Numbered from the stretch's first letter, positions 1-9,657 are shown. The stretch is 64,000 nucleotides of DNA from Pseudomonas arcuscaelestis (GCF_016881005.1 NZ_JACOPV010000003.1:399166-463165); one strand, 5' to 3'. Notes: generated by a model from the letters alone, not told the origin. Program-made: numbers and translations.

Positions 1-710
1 GCGAGGTGAGCTTCCGTCCGAACATGCCACTGCAGATCAACACCGCTGACCTCAACCTGGCTGCAGTCAACCAGCTGGGCCTGATCAATGGCGTACCGGG
101 TGCAGTCTCGCCTGTGTTTGTCGACGGTTTTGCCACCAACGCCCCAGGCGCGGCAATTCCGGGCTACAAGCGCATGCCAGTGACCCAGGTGCAGGTGACG
201 GCGACCAAGTTCTTCGACCAGGTACTGGCCGCCAGCCGCCTCACTCTGGTGGGCGAGGTGGGCTACAACCGTGTCTCGGGCTTGAGCACCGATACCGGTG
301 ACGTGCGTTTCGGTCGCAGCCCAACCTATGGTGCAGGCGCACTGGTCGACAACGGCGCGGTATGCCGAGGCACCGCCGCCGGCACACCCACGGCAAGCAA
401 CCCGCAGCAGGAATGCAACAACAAGGGCTATTACACCAGCGATTCCTGGGGCTATCGGGTGCGCGGCAAGCTCGATTATCCCAACGTGATTGCCGGTATC
501 AACCTGTCGCCGAGCGTGGCCTGGTCGCATGACGTCAATGGCACCGGTGTCAGCTTTGAGGAAGGCGCCAAGGCGGTCAGCCTGGGGCTCGATGCCGACT
601 ACGAGAACACCTACACCGCAAGCCTCAGTTACACCAACTACTTTGGCGGCGACTTCAACACGCTGGTGGACCGTGACTTTATGTCACTCAGTTTCGGCGT
701 GAACTTCTAA
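1..710 (+). CDS. DUF1302 family outer-membrane protein, C-terminal part
   Basis: The frame is open from the window edge, so the N-terminus lies outside; the visible 235 or so residues are the C-terminal part. Alternating hydrophobic/aromatic stretches and a C-terminal Phe (ending SFGVNF) are typical of an outer-membrane beta-barrel. The pairing with a DUF1329 gene 24 bp downstream is the standard DUF1302/DUF1329 arrangement in Pseudomonas. The family lacks a firm biochemical role; its frequent placement beside lipid, alcohol or terpenoid catabolic genes suggests a part in uptake or handling of hydrophobic substrates (inference). The GTG at 6 is internal, not the start. Confidence 0.8.
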   Translation, partial: EVSFRPNMPLQINTADLNLAAVNQLGLINGVPGAVSPVFVDGFATNAPGAAIPGYKRMPVTQVQVTATKFFDQVLAASRLTLVGEVGYNRVSGLSTDTGDVRFGRSPTYGAGALVDNGAVCRGTAAGTPTASNPQQECNNKGYYTSDSWGYRVRGKLDYPNVIAGINLSPSVAWSHDVNGTGVSFEEGAKAVSLGLDADYENTYTASLSYTNYFGGDFNTLVDRDFMSLSFGVNF

Positions 711-734
711 ACCTGATTCCGTGGAGATCTGCAG

Positions 735-2102
735 ATGAAACCCATCACTTTTTTTCAGGGTGCAGCGCTGACCCTAACCTTGCTGGCCACTGGTGTCATG
801 GCGGCGGTGTCACAACAGGAAGCGGACCAGCTCGGCACCACGCTGCCCCCCCTTGGCGCGCAGAAGGAAGGCAATAGCGACGGCAGCATTCCGGCCTGGA
901 CCGGCGGGCTCAAGCCCGGCGCGGCGAAGGTGGAGAAAGGCTTTCTCGGCGATCCGTTCGCGGATGAAAAGCCGCTGTTCGTGATCAACGCGCAGAATGC
1001 ACAACAGTACAAAGACAAGCTGACTGACGGGCAGATGGCGATGTTCAAGCGCTATCCGCACAGCTATCGGGTTCCGGTGTACACCAGTCACCGCACCGCC
1101 TCCAACCCGCAGGAAGTCTACGATGCGGCGAAGAAAAGCGCCTTGAATACCGAAGCCCTGGCCGGTGGCAACTACGTCGGCAACCTCACAGGCTCGCGGT
1201 TCTACGCCTTTCCGCTGCCTAAAACCGGGGTAGAAGTGCTGTGGAACCACATCAGCCGCTACCGCGGTAAAAACTTTCATCGCCTGACCGCTCAGGCCGC
1301 CCCACAAACCAATGGCTCCTTCACTGCCGTCGAGTTGAGCGATGAAGTGGGTTACCCGCAGTACATGAAGGATGCCGACGGGAAAAAGGCCGAGAACGTT
1401 CTGTTCTACTACAAGCAGGAAGTCACTGCGCCTTCGCGCCTGGCCGGTGGCGTGACACTGGTGCACGAAACCATCGACCAGGTGACCGAACCACGCATGG
1501 CCTGGGTCTACAACGCCGGTCAGCGTCGGGTGCGTCGCGCACCGCAGGTCGCCTATGACGGCCCGGGGACTGCAGCCGACGGCCTGCGTACCGCCGACAA
1601 TGCCGACATGTTCAACGGCGCGCCGGACCGCTACGACTGGAAACTGGTGGGCAAGAAGGAGATGTACATTCCCTACAACAACTACCGTATGGCCTCTCCG
1701 CAGCTCAAGTACAAGGACATGCTCCAGGCCGGGCACATGAATCCGGACTACACCCGCTACGAGCTGCACCGCGTATGGGAAGTCGTCGCCACCCTCAAGC
1801 CTGGCGAGCGCAACATCTACGCCAAGCGCCACATGTACTTCGATGAAGACACCTGGCAGTTGGTCGAGATCGACCATTACGATGGTCGTGGTCAGCTGTG
1901 GCGGGTTTCCGAGGGCTTTGCCATGAATGACTATGAGCAAGGGCTGGGTAACTACGCGGCCATGGCGATCAACGATCTGGTCGCCGGTCGCTACCTGGTG
2001 ATGGCCTTGGCCAACGAGGCACCGCATGGTACCGAGTACGGCACCAAACCGACGATGGCGGACTTCACTCCTGGCGCGCTGCGTAACGCCGGCATCCGCT
2101 GA
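735..2102 (+). CDS. DUF1329 family periplasmic/outer-membrane-associated protein
   Basis: 455 residues, near the family's usual length. A Sec signal peptide is clear: MKP start, hydrophobic stretch at residues 7-24 and likely cleavage after VMA. The mature start, with QQEADQLGTTLPPLGAQKEG and IPAWTGG, is characteristic of DUF1329. It is probably co-transcribed with the DUF1302 gene (24-bp gap, GGAGAT before the ATG) and is followed by a strong terminator. The molecular function is not established for the family. Its position ahead of two MalT-type regulators and a beta-oxidation island suggests the pair delivers or processes the hydrophobic growth substrate at the envelope (inference). Confidence 0.85.
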   Translation: MKPITFFQGAALTLTLLATGVMAAVSQQEADQLGTTLPPLGAQKEGNSDGSIPAWTGGLKPGAAKVEKGFLGDPFADEKPLFVINAQNAQQYKDKLTDGQMAMFKRYPHSYRVPVYTSHRTASNPQEVYDAAKKSALNTEALAGGNYVGNLTGSRFYAFPLPKTGVEVLWNHISRYRGKNFHRLTAQAAPQTNGSFTAVELSDEVGYPQYMKDADGKKAENVLFYYKQEVTAPSRLAGGVTLVHETIDQVTEPRMAWVYNAGQRRVRRAPQVAYDGPGTAADGLRTADNADMFNGAPDRYDWKLVGKKEMYIPYNNYRMASPQLKYKDMLQAGHMNPDYTRYELHRVWEVVATLKPGERNIYAKRHMYFDEDTWQLVEIDHYDGRGQLWRVSEGFAMNDYEQGLGNYAAMAINDLVAGRYLVMALANEAPHGTEYGTKPTMADFTPGALRNAGIR

Positions 2103-2110
2103 ACCCTTGC

Positions 2111-2140
2111 GCCGCGATCACCCCTGATCGCGGCTTCTCT
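2111..2140 (+). terminator. Rho-independent terminator after DUF1329 gene
   Basis: Perfect 9-bp stem CCGCGATCA (2112-2120) / TGATCGCGG (2125-2133), loop CCCC, followed by a pyrimidine-rich CTTCTCT. It lies 9 bp past the DUF1329 stop. Confidence 0.8.
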
Positions 2141-2150
2141 GCCTCGGGAC

Positions 2151-2182
2151 GGTCGCAGGAACTAGTTCCTACGACCGATTGT
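2151..2182. promoter_or_regulatory. 26-bp palindrome plus CGATTGT upstream of LuxR gene 1
   Basis: Positions 2151-2176 form an almost perfect palindrome centred on ACTAGT; only one mirrored position differs. It is followed directly by CGATTGT (2176-2182), a heptamer that recurs behind TTCGAAC elements upstream of the GMC gene and the racemase gene. It lies about 75 bp before the start codon at 2253, so it is a candidate operator. It could instead be a degenerate REP-like hairpin. Confidence 0.45.
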
Positions 2183-2252
2183 AGAGGCAGGTCCCTGATG
2201 ATTTGCTAGGCACACTCTGCCGCCTGGCCAATAACAATTATCAGGTGTTGTC

Positions 2253-4724
2253 ATGACCAGCCTTAACTTCAAGACACTGCCTTCGCAGCCGCTGTCATTG
2301 CCCAACTTGCCCGCTCGGCACTTGCCGCGCCCGCATCTGGTCGACCTGCTGCTGGAAAAGAACCCGCGCTTGCGCCTGTTGTGTGCACCGGCAGGCTTTG
2401 GCAAAAGTACCTTGTTATGCGAAACCCTGCGCCAGGTGCCGCATGGGCGCAGTGCCTGGATCCCGATGAGTGGTCAGTGGCTTACCCTCGGCGCGTTCTG
2501 CCAGCAAATCGGCAGGGCTTTCGGGGTCGGCGCGGACATTTATCGGGATGCGGATGCATTGCGTGCCTGGTTCGGCGAGTGCGAGGAAACGCTGCGCCTG
2601 GTGCTCGACGACTACCCAAGCCAGGGCCCGGACCCGATTGGTCACTGGCTCGACCAGTTGCTTGGCTTGCCAGGCTGTACCTTGCAGGTGTTTGTCAGTT
2701 GCCGCCAGCGCCCGCAATTGAACCTGTCGCGGCTGTTGCTCGAGGATGAGTTGCTGGAGCTGGACAGTCGCCAACTGGGGTTCAGCCACGACGAGTTCGA
2801 GCGCTTGATGGGCCAGTTGGCGCCCAATCGTTGTGCCAACGACAACGCGATGCTCTGGCAGCAATCGTTGGGCTGGTGCGCCGCCACGCGGCTGTTGTCT
2901 GAAGCGTCGCAGCAGCAGGGTACGGTCTGGTTGCGCGAATACCTGCAACACGAGGTACTATCGCGCCTGACGGAGCGGCAGGTGTCGATACTCTGCGCCC
3001 TGGCTCATCTGCCCAAGTTCAATGCTGCGCTGTATGCGCACCTGTGGGACGACGAAAGCGGTACCGCGGCCTTTGAACTGATGCTACGCACCAACGCCTA
3101 TTTCCATCTGCTGGATGCGGCAGGCCAGTGGTACTGCCTGTTGCCCGCTATCGCCAATGCCCTGCGCGACCAACTCCAGGGCGCTGCGCTCAATCAACTG
3201 CGGCTGCGCGCCTGTCATTGGCTGAGCGCCGCAGGGTGCATTGACGACGCCATTGAATTGGCCCTGTGTGCAGGCCAGCCCGATCTTGCCGCCAACCTGA
3301 TGGACCGCCTGGGCTTTGACTGGCTGTTCGCCCGCCAGCACCTGCGTAAATGGCTGGGTTGGTACGACAGGATGCCGCCGTCGTTGCTGCTCGGCTCACC
3401 GCGGCTGATTTTTCAGAGCGTCCGGGCCTTGCTGTTGAGCTGGCGCCTGGATGAAGCACACAGCTGCATCGCTCGTCTGGAGCGCTTCTTGCCGCATCCC
3501 GACCCGGCACAGAACCAGCGCCTGATTGCCAATTGGCAGGCATTGCACGGCAGCCTCGAGGGCTTGCGCGGTCATGCGCAGACGGCCCGTGAACATTGTC
3601 GGCAGGCGCTGGCGTACCTGGGCAGTCACGACTGGCGATCGGCGATTCTGTGCTACTCGACCCTTGGCCGGGTGGAAATGGCGACCGGCAACAGTCAGGA
3701 CGGCCGCCAGTTGCTCCAGGACGCGGTAGAAATTGCACGCCGCCATGGCTGTCTGGCCAACGAAGTACTGATCAACACCGACCGAATCCGCCAGGCGATC
3801 CTCGCGGATGAACTGGCCCAGGCCGAAATTCTCCTCAATCAGAGTCTGGAGCTGACCCGCGCCGATACCCGGCCGAGCCTTTTGCTGGGGCGTTTGCAAT
3901 TGCTGCAGGGCGAACTGCACCTGTTGCGCGGCAATGCCAGTGAAGCCGAAAAGGCGCTTCAGTTGGGTATGGGCCTGGCCCGCGAAAGTGCTGACCCGTT
4001 CAAGCTGCACGGCTACATAGGCTTGGGTGAAATTGCCGCCAGACGCGGTGACTTTGATCAGGCAAGCCGGGCAATGCATGACGCCGAAAGACACATGCAC
4101 TGCCAGAACGCCCAAGCCAGCTGCTATCAGATGCTGCTGGACTACCAGCGCCTGCGCGTGCTGGTACACAAGGGCGAGTGGCAGGCGGTTGTGCCGCTTG
4201 CCCTGGCGATGCAAGCACAGCTGAATCCGGACTCCGGGCGTATCGCCCCCCTGCACACACCGTCGTTGCCCCTGCGTATACAGCGGGTGCTTGCGGTTGC
4301 CGAGCGCGAGCTTGGCCAGGCAGATGAAGCACGCCAGCGTCTAGTGGCAATGATCGAGCAATGCGAGCGGTTCAAGTTTAATGCGCTGGCCAGAGAGGCG
4401 CGCTCACAGCTTGCATCGCTCCAAGCCCACGACCAAAGCAATGCGCCATTGGCCGATCCACCGGTCGCCAAGCCCTCACGTTTTGAATTGTCCGGCCGCG
4501 AACTGGCGGTGCTGAAGCTGTTGGCCAGCGGCCTTACCAATCAGGAAATCGGCGATAGCCTGTTTATCTCCCTCAACACCGTCAAGGCCCACACCAAGAA
4601 CATCAACGCCAAGCTTGGGGTCAAGCGCCGTGCGCTGGCGGTGATGCGCGCCCAGGAAATGGGCCTGCTGGAGCGGGGCGACGCGCCGGTGATCGACCCT
4701 GCGCATCGCCTGACCCAGGGATGA
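2253..4724 (+). CDS. MalT-type LuxR family ATP-dependent regulator 1
   Basis: 823-residue STAND-type transcription activator in the style of MalT/AcoK. It has an N-terminal NTPase with Walker A APAGFGKST (about residues 45-53) and Walker B LRLVLDDY. A long alpha-helical TPR-like middle follows. The C-terminal LuxR helix-turn-helix contains LTNQEIGDSLFISLNTVKAH. Such proteins usually bind an inducer and ATP, oligomerise and activate nearby operons. The ATG at 2253 follows TATCAGGTGTTGTC; an AANAANAA motif (2230-2237) lies just upstream. The gene converges on the second regulator, with stop codons directly abutting at 4724/4725. Probable target: the surrounding catabolic genes (inference). Confidence 0.85.
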   Translation: MTSLNFKTLPSQPLSLPNLPARHLPRPHLVDLLLEKNPRLRLLCAPAGFGKSTLLCETLRQVPHGRSAWIPMSGQWLTLGAFCQQIGRAFGVGADIYRDADALRAWFGECEETLRLVLDDYPSQGPDPIGHWLDQLLGLPGCTLQVFVSCRQRPQLNLSRLLLEDELLELDSRQLGFSHDEFERLMGQLAPNRCANDNAMLWQQSLGWCAATRLLSEASQQQGTVWLREYLQHEVLSRLTERQVSILCALAHLPKFNAALYAHLWDDESGTAAFELMLRTNAYFHLLDAAGQWYCLLPAIANALRDQLQGAALNQLRLRACHWLSAAGCIDDAIELALCAGQPDLAANLMDRLGFDWLFARQHLRKWLGWYDRMPPSLLLGSPRLIFQSVRALLLSWRLDEAHSCIARLERFLPHPDPAQNQRLIANWQALHGSLEGLRGHAQTAREHCRQALAYLGSHDWRSAILCYSTLGRVEMATGNSQDGRQLLQDAVEIARRHGCLANEVLINTDRIRQAILADELAQAEILLNQSLELTRADTRPSLLLGRLQLLQGELHLLRGNASEAEKALQLGMGLARESADPFKLHGYIGLGEIAARRGDFDQASRAMHDAERHMHCQNAQASCYQMLLDYQRLRVLVHKGEWQAVVPLALAMQAQLNPDSGRIAPLHTPSLPLRIQRVLAVAERELGQADEARQRLVAMIEQCERFKFNALAREARSQLASLQAHDQSNAPLADPPVAKPSRFELSGRELAVLKLLASGLTNQEIGDSLFISLNTVKAHTKNINAKLGVKRRALAVMRAQEMGLLERGDAPVIDPAHRLTQG

Positions 4725-7469
4725 TCAGTCGAGCAGACCTTTGGCGCGGGCAATGGCCACAGCCTCGGTGCGCCCTTGCGCCCCGAGCTTGGCGTTGATG
4801 TTGCGCAAGTGTGATTTTACCGTGAACTCGGAAAGGAACATCTTCTGCGCAATCGCCCGGTTGCGCAGCCCGGCCGCCAATAGCTGAATCACCTGTATTT
4901 CGCGAGTCGTCAGCGATTCACGTGTGTCGCTGTCGCCCGGCGAGGCTGAAGAGGAATCGCCCAGGTTGCCCGCGCGTTGCAATAAGGTAGTTAGAAAGCG
5001 CGTCTCGATGCCCAGGCTGCTGGCCCGTGCCTGGTACGACACAGCCCAGCGCTGAAGCAGCTCGGCCAACCGAGATCCCTCATCAAGGAAGGTGCGCAGG
5101 AAGCCTTCGTGGCTGGCGAAGCGCAGCGCTTTGGTCAGATGGGCAAAGCCTTCTTCCGGCTGCCCGGCGCCGTCCAGCGCCATGGCCAGCAACAGGCGCA
5201 ATTTAAGCTTGCGGCGATACTGCTGACGGTGGTTGGCCTGAACGATGGCATCCTGCAGTTGCGCGGCGGCATCCACACAGCCGCCCTGGGCAATTTGCAG
5301 GCGCAGGCGAGCGATGGATGGAAGATCGACATCGCTGCCGTGAAAGATCAGCCCCGGCCGCTCCCAGCTACTGATCAGGTTGGCCGAGCGCAGCGCTTGG
5401 GCGGCCACGTCCAGTCGGTTCTCCAGGGTGGCGATACGGGCGCGCTCCAGCCAGGTGGAACACACCACGCGGTCGGAGCCGGATTGGCGGCCGATCTGTT
5501 CCAGTTCGGCAAGGTAGCGCAGCCAGGTGTCGCGTTCGCCTTTCAAATAGGCGATTCTCGCCAATAGCACGTGACTGGAAATCAGCGAGTCCGGCGGGCT
5601 GCCGTCCTTGGCGTGAGGCAAGGCCTCGGCAAGGTTATGTTCGGCCTCTTCCAAGGCATCGGACTCGTACAACGCCAGCGACAAGGTGATATTCAGTGAG
5701 GTTTTGCCACCGAATGCACTGCTGCGATTGTCCACCCACTGACGTTGGGCCGCAGCCTGCAGTCGCGCCAGGGCATTGCCCAGGCGACCTTGGGTCAGAT
5801 CCAGAACGCCTTCGATGCAATCGGTGACCGTGGTCAGGTAGGTGACGCGGTCCGGCGAGCTGCGTTTGAAGGCCCGGGAAAACAGGCGGCGTGCTTCTTC
5901 ATGGCGCCCGGTAACCAGCATGCTGAATGCCAGCGAATTGGTCACTACGCCGTACTGAAACACTTCATCGAGGGGTATCTGGTCAATGTGCTCAAGACCG
6001 GCGACATAGCATGCGTCCACCTGATCGGTAATGGCCAGGACCATGCAGCGAATGGTTCTGGCCTCCAGCTTGAACAGCTTGTGGGTGTCTTCGTCGGCGC
6101 GGGCTTCAAGCTGTTCGACAATTTTCAATGCGTCGCGGTAGCGGCGGTGCAATGCCAGGGCCCAGGCATAGGCAACGTTGAGGTTGGGATGCAGTTCCAG
6201 GTAAGTCGCCGGAATTCGGTCAAGCCAACTGAGCAGCAGGCGTGAGCGTGCTTCGGCCATCAATTGTCCGGCATAGATCGCCAGGCGGCTGGCAGCTTCA
6301 GCGGTAGCCCCGGCCTGCAGCAAGTGCTCGATGCCCGGAATCGGTCGCTCAGCCTCGAAATACCACTGTGCAGCGGCGTGGTGAAGGGTGACCGCATGTC
6401 CGGGGAATTGCCGGTTCAGCGCATCCTTCAGATAGCTGGCGAACAGGCTGTGATAGCGAAAACACTGATGATCGTTGTCCAGCGGGAAAATGAACAGATT
6501 GCTGCGCTCAAGATGCTCGATCATTGCCTGGCTGTCGTTGCGTCCGCTGACGGCATCGCACAGGGGGGCGTTGAGCTGGTCGAGTATGCTGGTTTGCATC
6601 AAAAACAAGCGGCAGTCTTCGCTTTGCCTGGCGAGAATGTCTTCGGCCAGGTACTGCGCCAGCTCCAGGTTGGAGCCGGAGAAAGAAGCGACGAAAGCGG
6701 CGGGGTCGGTGCGTCCTTGCAACGACAGGCTGGCGAGGTAAATGGCGGTGATCCAGCCTTCGGTACAGCGAAACAGCGTAGCTATTTCATTGTCGCGCAG
6801 CGTCAATTGGCGCTTGTCGCGGATAAAGCGCGTAGCTTCTTCCAGGGAAAAACGCAGCGCGGCGGGATTGATCTCCACCAGTTGACCGCGGGCGCGGATG
6901 CGCCCAAGGCCGATGTCGGGTGTAGTTCTGGAGGCAATCACCAGCACCCCGCAGGGAGGCAGGGCGTCCATCAAGCGTTGAATGAAATCCAGGACCGAAG
7001 GGTTTTCAATCGCTTCGAATTCGTCGAGCACGATGGAAAACGGCTTTACAAAACTGCTGACGCGCTCCAGTAGCTCCTGCAGTTGCTCGGCGGCGCTGAA
7101 GCAGGCGGGCGTATCAACCTCGAGTGCGTCACCCTTGCTCAGCTCGCGAATGCCGGTGAGCAAATGATTGATCAGGCGTTGAATGTCGTTATCGGCTTTG
7201 TCCAGGTTCAGCCATTGCACGCTGCGCCCGCCAGCCAGGCAGCGTTCGCGGTACTGCAGGAGCAGGGTGGTCTTGCCGAAGCCGGCAGCAGCGCGCACCA
7301 GTATCAACCGTGCATTGGCGACACTGTCCATGGTGTCCAGCAAGTGGGCACGAACAAGATGGCTCGGCGCGGCAATCGGGGCTGAAAGCTTGCCTTGCAG
7401 GACCTTTGCGGGAGTAGTGTGGCCAAGGTCCGTGGCGGCTGAGTCGTGGTGCTCCAGAACATCGGGCAT
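4725..7469 (-). CDS. MalT-type LuxR family ATP-dependent regulator 2
   Basis: 914 residues, same architecture as its convergent neighbour but clearly diverged. Walker A is AAAGFGKTT (about residues 60-68) and the Walker B-like segment is FSIVLDEFEAIE. Several hundred residues of helical repeats follow, then a C-terminal LuxR HTH with LRNRAIAQKMFLSEFTVKSH. It ends GLLD immediately beside the stop of the plus-strand regulator, leaving no room for a terminator. It is divergent from the GMC oxidoreductase gene and shares a 324-bp promoter region with it, so that gene is a likely target. The ligand is unknown. Confidence 0.85.
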   Translation of the reverse strand: MPDVLEHHDSAATDLGHTTPAKVLQGKLSAPIAAPSHLVRAHLLDTMDSVANARLILVRAAAGFGKTTLLLQYRERCLAGGRSVQWLNLDKADNDIQRLINHLLTGIRELSKGDALEVDTPACFSAAEQLQELLERVSSFVKPFSIVLDEFEAIENPSVLDFIQRLMDALPPCGVLVIASRTTPDIGLGRIRARGQLVEINPAALRFSLEEATRFIRDKRQLTLRDNEIATLFRCTEGWITAIYLASLSLQGRTDPAAFVASFSGSNLELAQYLAEDILARQSEDCRLFLMQTSILDQLNAPLCDAVSGRNDSQAMIEHLERSNLFIFPLDNDHQCFRYHSLFASYLKDALNRQFPGHAVTLHHAAAQWYFEAERPIPGIEHLLQAGATAEAASRLAIYAGQLMAEARSRLLLSWLDRIPATYLELHPNLNVAYAWALALHRRYRDALKIVEQLEARADEDTHKLFKLEARTIRCMVLAITDQVDACYVAGLEHIDQIPLDEVFQYGVVTNSLAFSMLVTGRHEEARRLFSRAFKRSSPDRVTYLTTVTDCIEGVLDLTQGRLGNALARLQAAAQRQWVDNRSSAFGGKTSLNITLSLALYESDALEEAEHNLAEALPHAKDGSPPDSLISSHVLLARIAYLKGERDTWLRYLAELEQIGRQSGSDRVVCSTWLERARIATLENRLDVAAQALRSANLISSWERPGLIFHGSDVDLPSIARLRLQIAQGGCVDAAAQLQDAIVQANHRQQYRRKLKLRLLLAMALDGAGQPEEGFAHLTKALRFASHEGFLRTFLDEGSRLAELLQRWAVSYQARASSLGIETRFLTTLLQRAGNLGDSSSASPGDSDTRESLTTREIQVIQLLAAGLRNRAIAQKMFLSEFTVKSHLRNINAKLGAQGRTEAVAIARAKGLLD

Positions 7470-7793
7470 AGAGGGTCTCCAGCAAGCGGGCTAGAGGGGT
7501 GGCGCCCATAGACGCCGCCATGGTTCCGCTTTTATTGTTATTTGAGGTGAGTATCTTGCCACGTCAAATGTGGCAGGTATGCCGTTCTTTCGAACTAGTT
7601 CACGCCTCCAGATGGCATAAAGCCCATCCCTGCCAGACTTAATCAATCAACCGCTGAGTCAAAGGGACTAGTCACCGTTTCACCTGTTCGAACGATTGTG
7701 CTCGTTGGTCGCCGGCTTAGGCTGGGCGCTGTATGTACCAATGGCTTGCCGTTCACGGCAATGCGACTTTCGAACAATAACAAGGGTGACGGT
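7470..7793. promoter_or_regulatory. Divergent promoter region, regulator 2 / GMC gene
   Basis: 324 bp without a gene. It contains a TTCGAACTAGTTC element (7589-7601, with palindrome GAACTAGTTC), a second palindrome GACTAGTC (7666-7673) and a TTCGAACGATTGT element (7687-7699). The TTCGAAC and CGATTGT words recur upstream of other operons in the island. A long A-rich stretch AACAATAACAA (7773-7783) just before the GMC start matches the Hfq/Crc AANAANAA consensus. No confident -35/-10 pair was assigned. Confidence 0.5.
7687..7699 (+). promoter_or_regulatory. TTCGAACGATTGT candidate regulator box
   Basis: Shares CGAACGATTGT with 25481-25491, upstream of the racemase gene, and CGAACGAT with 19913-19920, upstream of the ACAD-ETF fusion. 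It lies about 95 bp before the GMC start codon. Inferred binding site for one of the MalT-type regulators. Confidence 0.4.
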
Positions 7794-9479
7794 ATGGAAC
7801 AGGCTTACGATTTCATCGTGGTCGGGGGAGGGTCGGCGGGTTGCGCAGTAGCCGGGCGGCTGGCTGATGCCAAGTGTGGTGAGGTGGCCCTGCTGGAAGC
7901 GGGCGGCCACGATCATCGTCCATTGGTGACGACGCCGGTCGGCATCGCGCTGGTGATCCCGCGGGCCGGTGAATTCAATTACGCCTATAACAGCTTGCCG
8001 CAGCCGACCATGGCTGGCCGCGCAGGTTACCAGCCGCGGGGACGGGGCCTGGGCGGCAGTTCCTCGATCAACGGCATGGTGTACATCCGTGGCCGTGCCT
8101 CTGACTATGACCACTGGGAAAGCATGGGCGCTGAAGGCTGGGGCTGGAAGGATGTGTTGCCTTACTTCAAGCGTTCCGAGTGCAACGAGCGGGTCGCCGG
8201 TCGCGATGACGATCCGCTGCACGGTGGCACGGGCCCGCTGCATGTGACCGATCCTCGCTCACCCTGCGCCATGGCCCGGCATTTTCTGGAAGCGGCAAGC
8301 AGCGCCGGGCATGCCTATAACCACGACTTCAATGGCCCTGTCCAGGAAGGTGTTGGCTACTTCCAGGTTACTCAGCGCAACGGCGAGCGCTGGAACGCGG
8401 CGCGTGCCTATCTGCACCAGGGCAAGACCGGCGAAGGTCAACTCAACGGCGGCCGCGCCAATTTGCACGTGCAGGTAAACACGCAAGTGCTGCGGGTGCT
8501 GTTCGAAGGGCTGCGGGCGGTGGGCGTGGTAGTGCTCAAGGATGGTCGCGAGCAGGTCCTGCGTGCGCGCAAGGAAGTCATTCTCAGCGCGGGCAGCCTG
8601 ATCTCGCAACTGCTGATGGTGTCAGGGGTGGGCCCGGCCGAGCATTTGCGCGAGAACGGAATCGAGGTGCTGGTCGATGCGCCGCAGGTGGGCAAGAACC
8701 TGCAGGAACACGTCGATGTGATTTTGCACAAGCGTCTGTTTCGCACCGAGCTGTTCGGGGTGTCGGTGCGCGGAGCGTTCCGCTATCTCTGGGAGCTGGT
8801 CAAGTACCGAGGTCGTCGCGAAGGGGTCTTCACCCGTAGCTTTACCGAGGCGGGAGGCTTCCTTAAGACCGACCCCGCGCTGGCCGAGCCGGATGTGCAA
8901 CTGCACTTTGTGATGTCCGCCGGTGACAATCATGGGCGCAAGTTCCGCTACGGCCACGGCTATTCGTGCCATGTCTGCGTTCTGCATCCGCATAGCCGTG
9001 GCGAGGTGCGTCTGGCATCCGCCGACATGCGTGATGCCCCTGTAATTGAACTCAACATGCTCGCCGATGACCGCGATATGGCGGTGATGCTCAAGGGCGT
9101 GCATCAGGTCCAGGACATTCTTGAGCAGCCTGCGCTGGCGCGCTTTGGCGGCAAGGCGTTGCACTTTGGCGGGCTTAAGTTCGACGGCAGCGATGACCAG
9201 CAGATCGAGAAAGTCATCCGCGAGCGCGCCGATGGCGTGTATCACCCGGTGGGGACCTGCCGAATGGGCAGCGATGTAGCCTCGGTAGTCGATCCGCAAC
9301 TGCGGGTGCGTGGGGTTCAAGGCCTACGCGTTGTCGATGCTTCAGTAATGCCGCGGGTGGTCGCCGGCAACACCAATGCCCCGTGCATGATGATCGGCGA
9401 GAAGGCCGCGGACCTGATCATTGCCGACTGTCGTGCGCCGGTGGTTGCGGGCGACACGTCCCAACCAGCACTCGCCTAG
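7794..9479 (+). CDS. GMC family FAD-dependent alcohol oxidase/dehydrogenase
   Basis: 561 residues from the ATG at 7794, chosen because AAGGGTGACGGT gives a ribosome-binding site and the protein then begins right before the FAD motif; upstream codons in frame look non-coding. FAD-binding GGGSAG is at residues 11-16 and the second GMC signature GRGLGGSSSINGMVYIRG around 83-100. The C-terminal active-site block contains YHPVGTCRMG (His484) and AGNTNAP (Asn528). GMC enzymes of this size oxidise primary alcohols, from choline to long-chain and terpenoid alcohols, to aldehydes. In this island it plausibly oxidises the alcohol released by the alkylsulfatase. It is preceded by an Hfq/Crc-like motif and followed by a strong hairpin. 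Confidence 0.85.
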   Translation: MEQAYDFIVVGGGSAGCAVAGRLADAKCGEVALLEAGGHDHRPLVTTPVGIALVIPRAGEFNYAYNSLPQPTMAGRAGYQPRGRGLGGSSSINGMVYIRGRASDYDHWESMGAEGWGWKDVLPYFKRSECNERVAGRDDDPLHGGTGPLHVTDPRSPCAMARHFLEAASSAGHAYNHDFNGPVQEGVGYFQVTQRNGERWNAARAYLHQGKTGEGQLNGGRANLHVQVNTQVLRVLFEGLRAVGVVVLKDGREQVLRARKEVILSAGSLISQLLMVSGVGPAEHLRENGIEVLVDAPQVGKNLQEHVDVILHKRLFRTELFGVSVRGAFRYLWELVKYRGRREGVFTRSFTEAGGFLKTDPALAEPDVQLHFVMSAGDNHGRKFRYGHGYSCHVCVLHPHSRGEVRLASADMRDAPVIELNMLADDRDMAVMLKGVHQVQDILEQPALARFGGKALHFGGLKFDGSDDQQIEKVIRERADGVYHPVGTCRMGSDVASVVDPQLRVRGVQGLRVVDASVMPRVVAGNTNAPCMMIGEKAADLIIADCRAPVVAGDTSQPALA

Positions 9480-9486
9480 CCCTGCA

Positions 9487-9523
9487 GCAGATGCCGCAAA
9501 CCGCCAGGGTTTGCGGTATCTGC
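9487..9523 (+). terminator. Terminator hairpin after the GMC gene
   Basis: A 16-bp stem (9487-9502 with 9508-9523, one G-U pair) and 5-nt loop starts 8 bp after the stop codon. It lacks a clear U tract, so it could also act as a 3' stabilising hairpin. Confidence 0.65.
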
Positions 9524-9540
9524 GTGCCTGGGGGATGGCC

Positions 9541-9560
9541 CTAGTTCATTCGAACCAGCG
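9541..9560 (+). promoter_or_regulatory. CTAGTTCATTCGAAC element upstream of the ligase operon
   Basis: TTCATTCGAAC (9545-9555) is identical to 25475-25485 upstream of the racemase gene. It lies about 100 bp before the acyl-CoA synthetase start. Same inferred regulator box family. Confidence 0.4.
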
Positions 9561-9657
9561 GAAAACCACCGTCAGGTTCATCCCTTTGATCGACGCTGAG
9601 CGGTCGCACTCTCCTTAGTATCAAACCCACAAGAACAACAGCATCAGGAGCTTGACC

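Noticed and set aside
7570..7590. Sigma-54 promoter suggested by TGGCAGGTATGCCG
   Set aside because: The -12 GC element is not at the required spacing and no TTGC follows.
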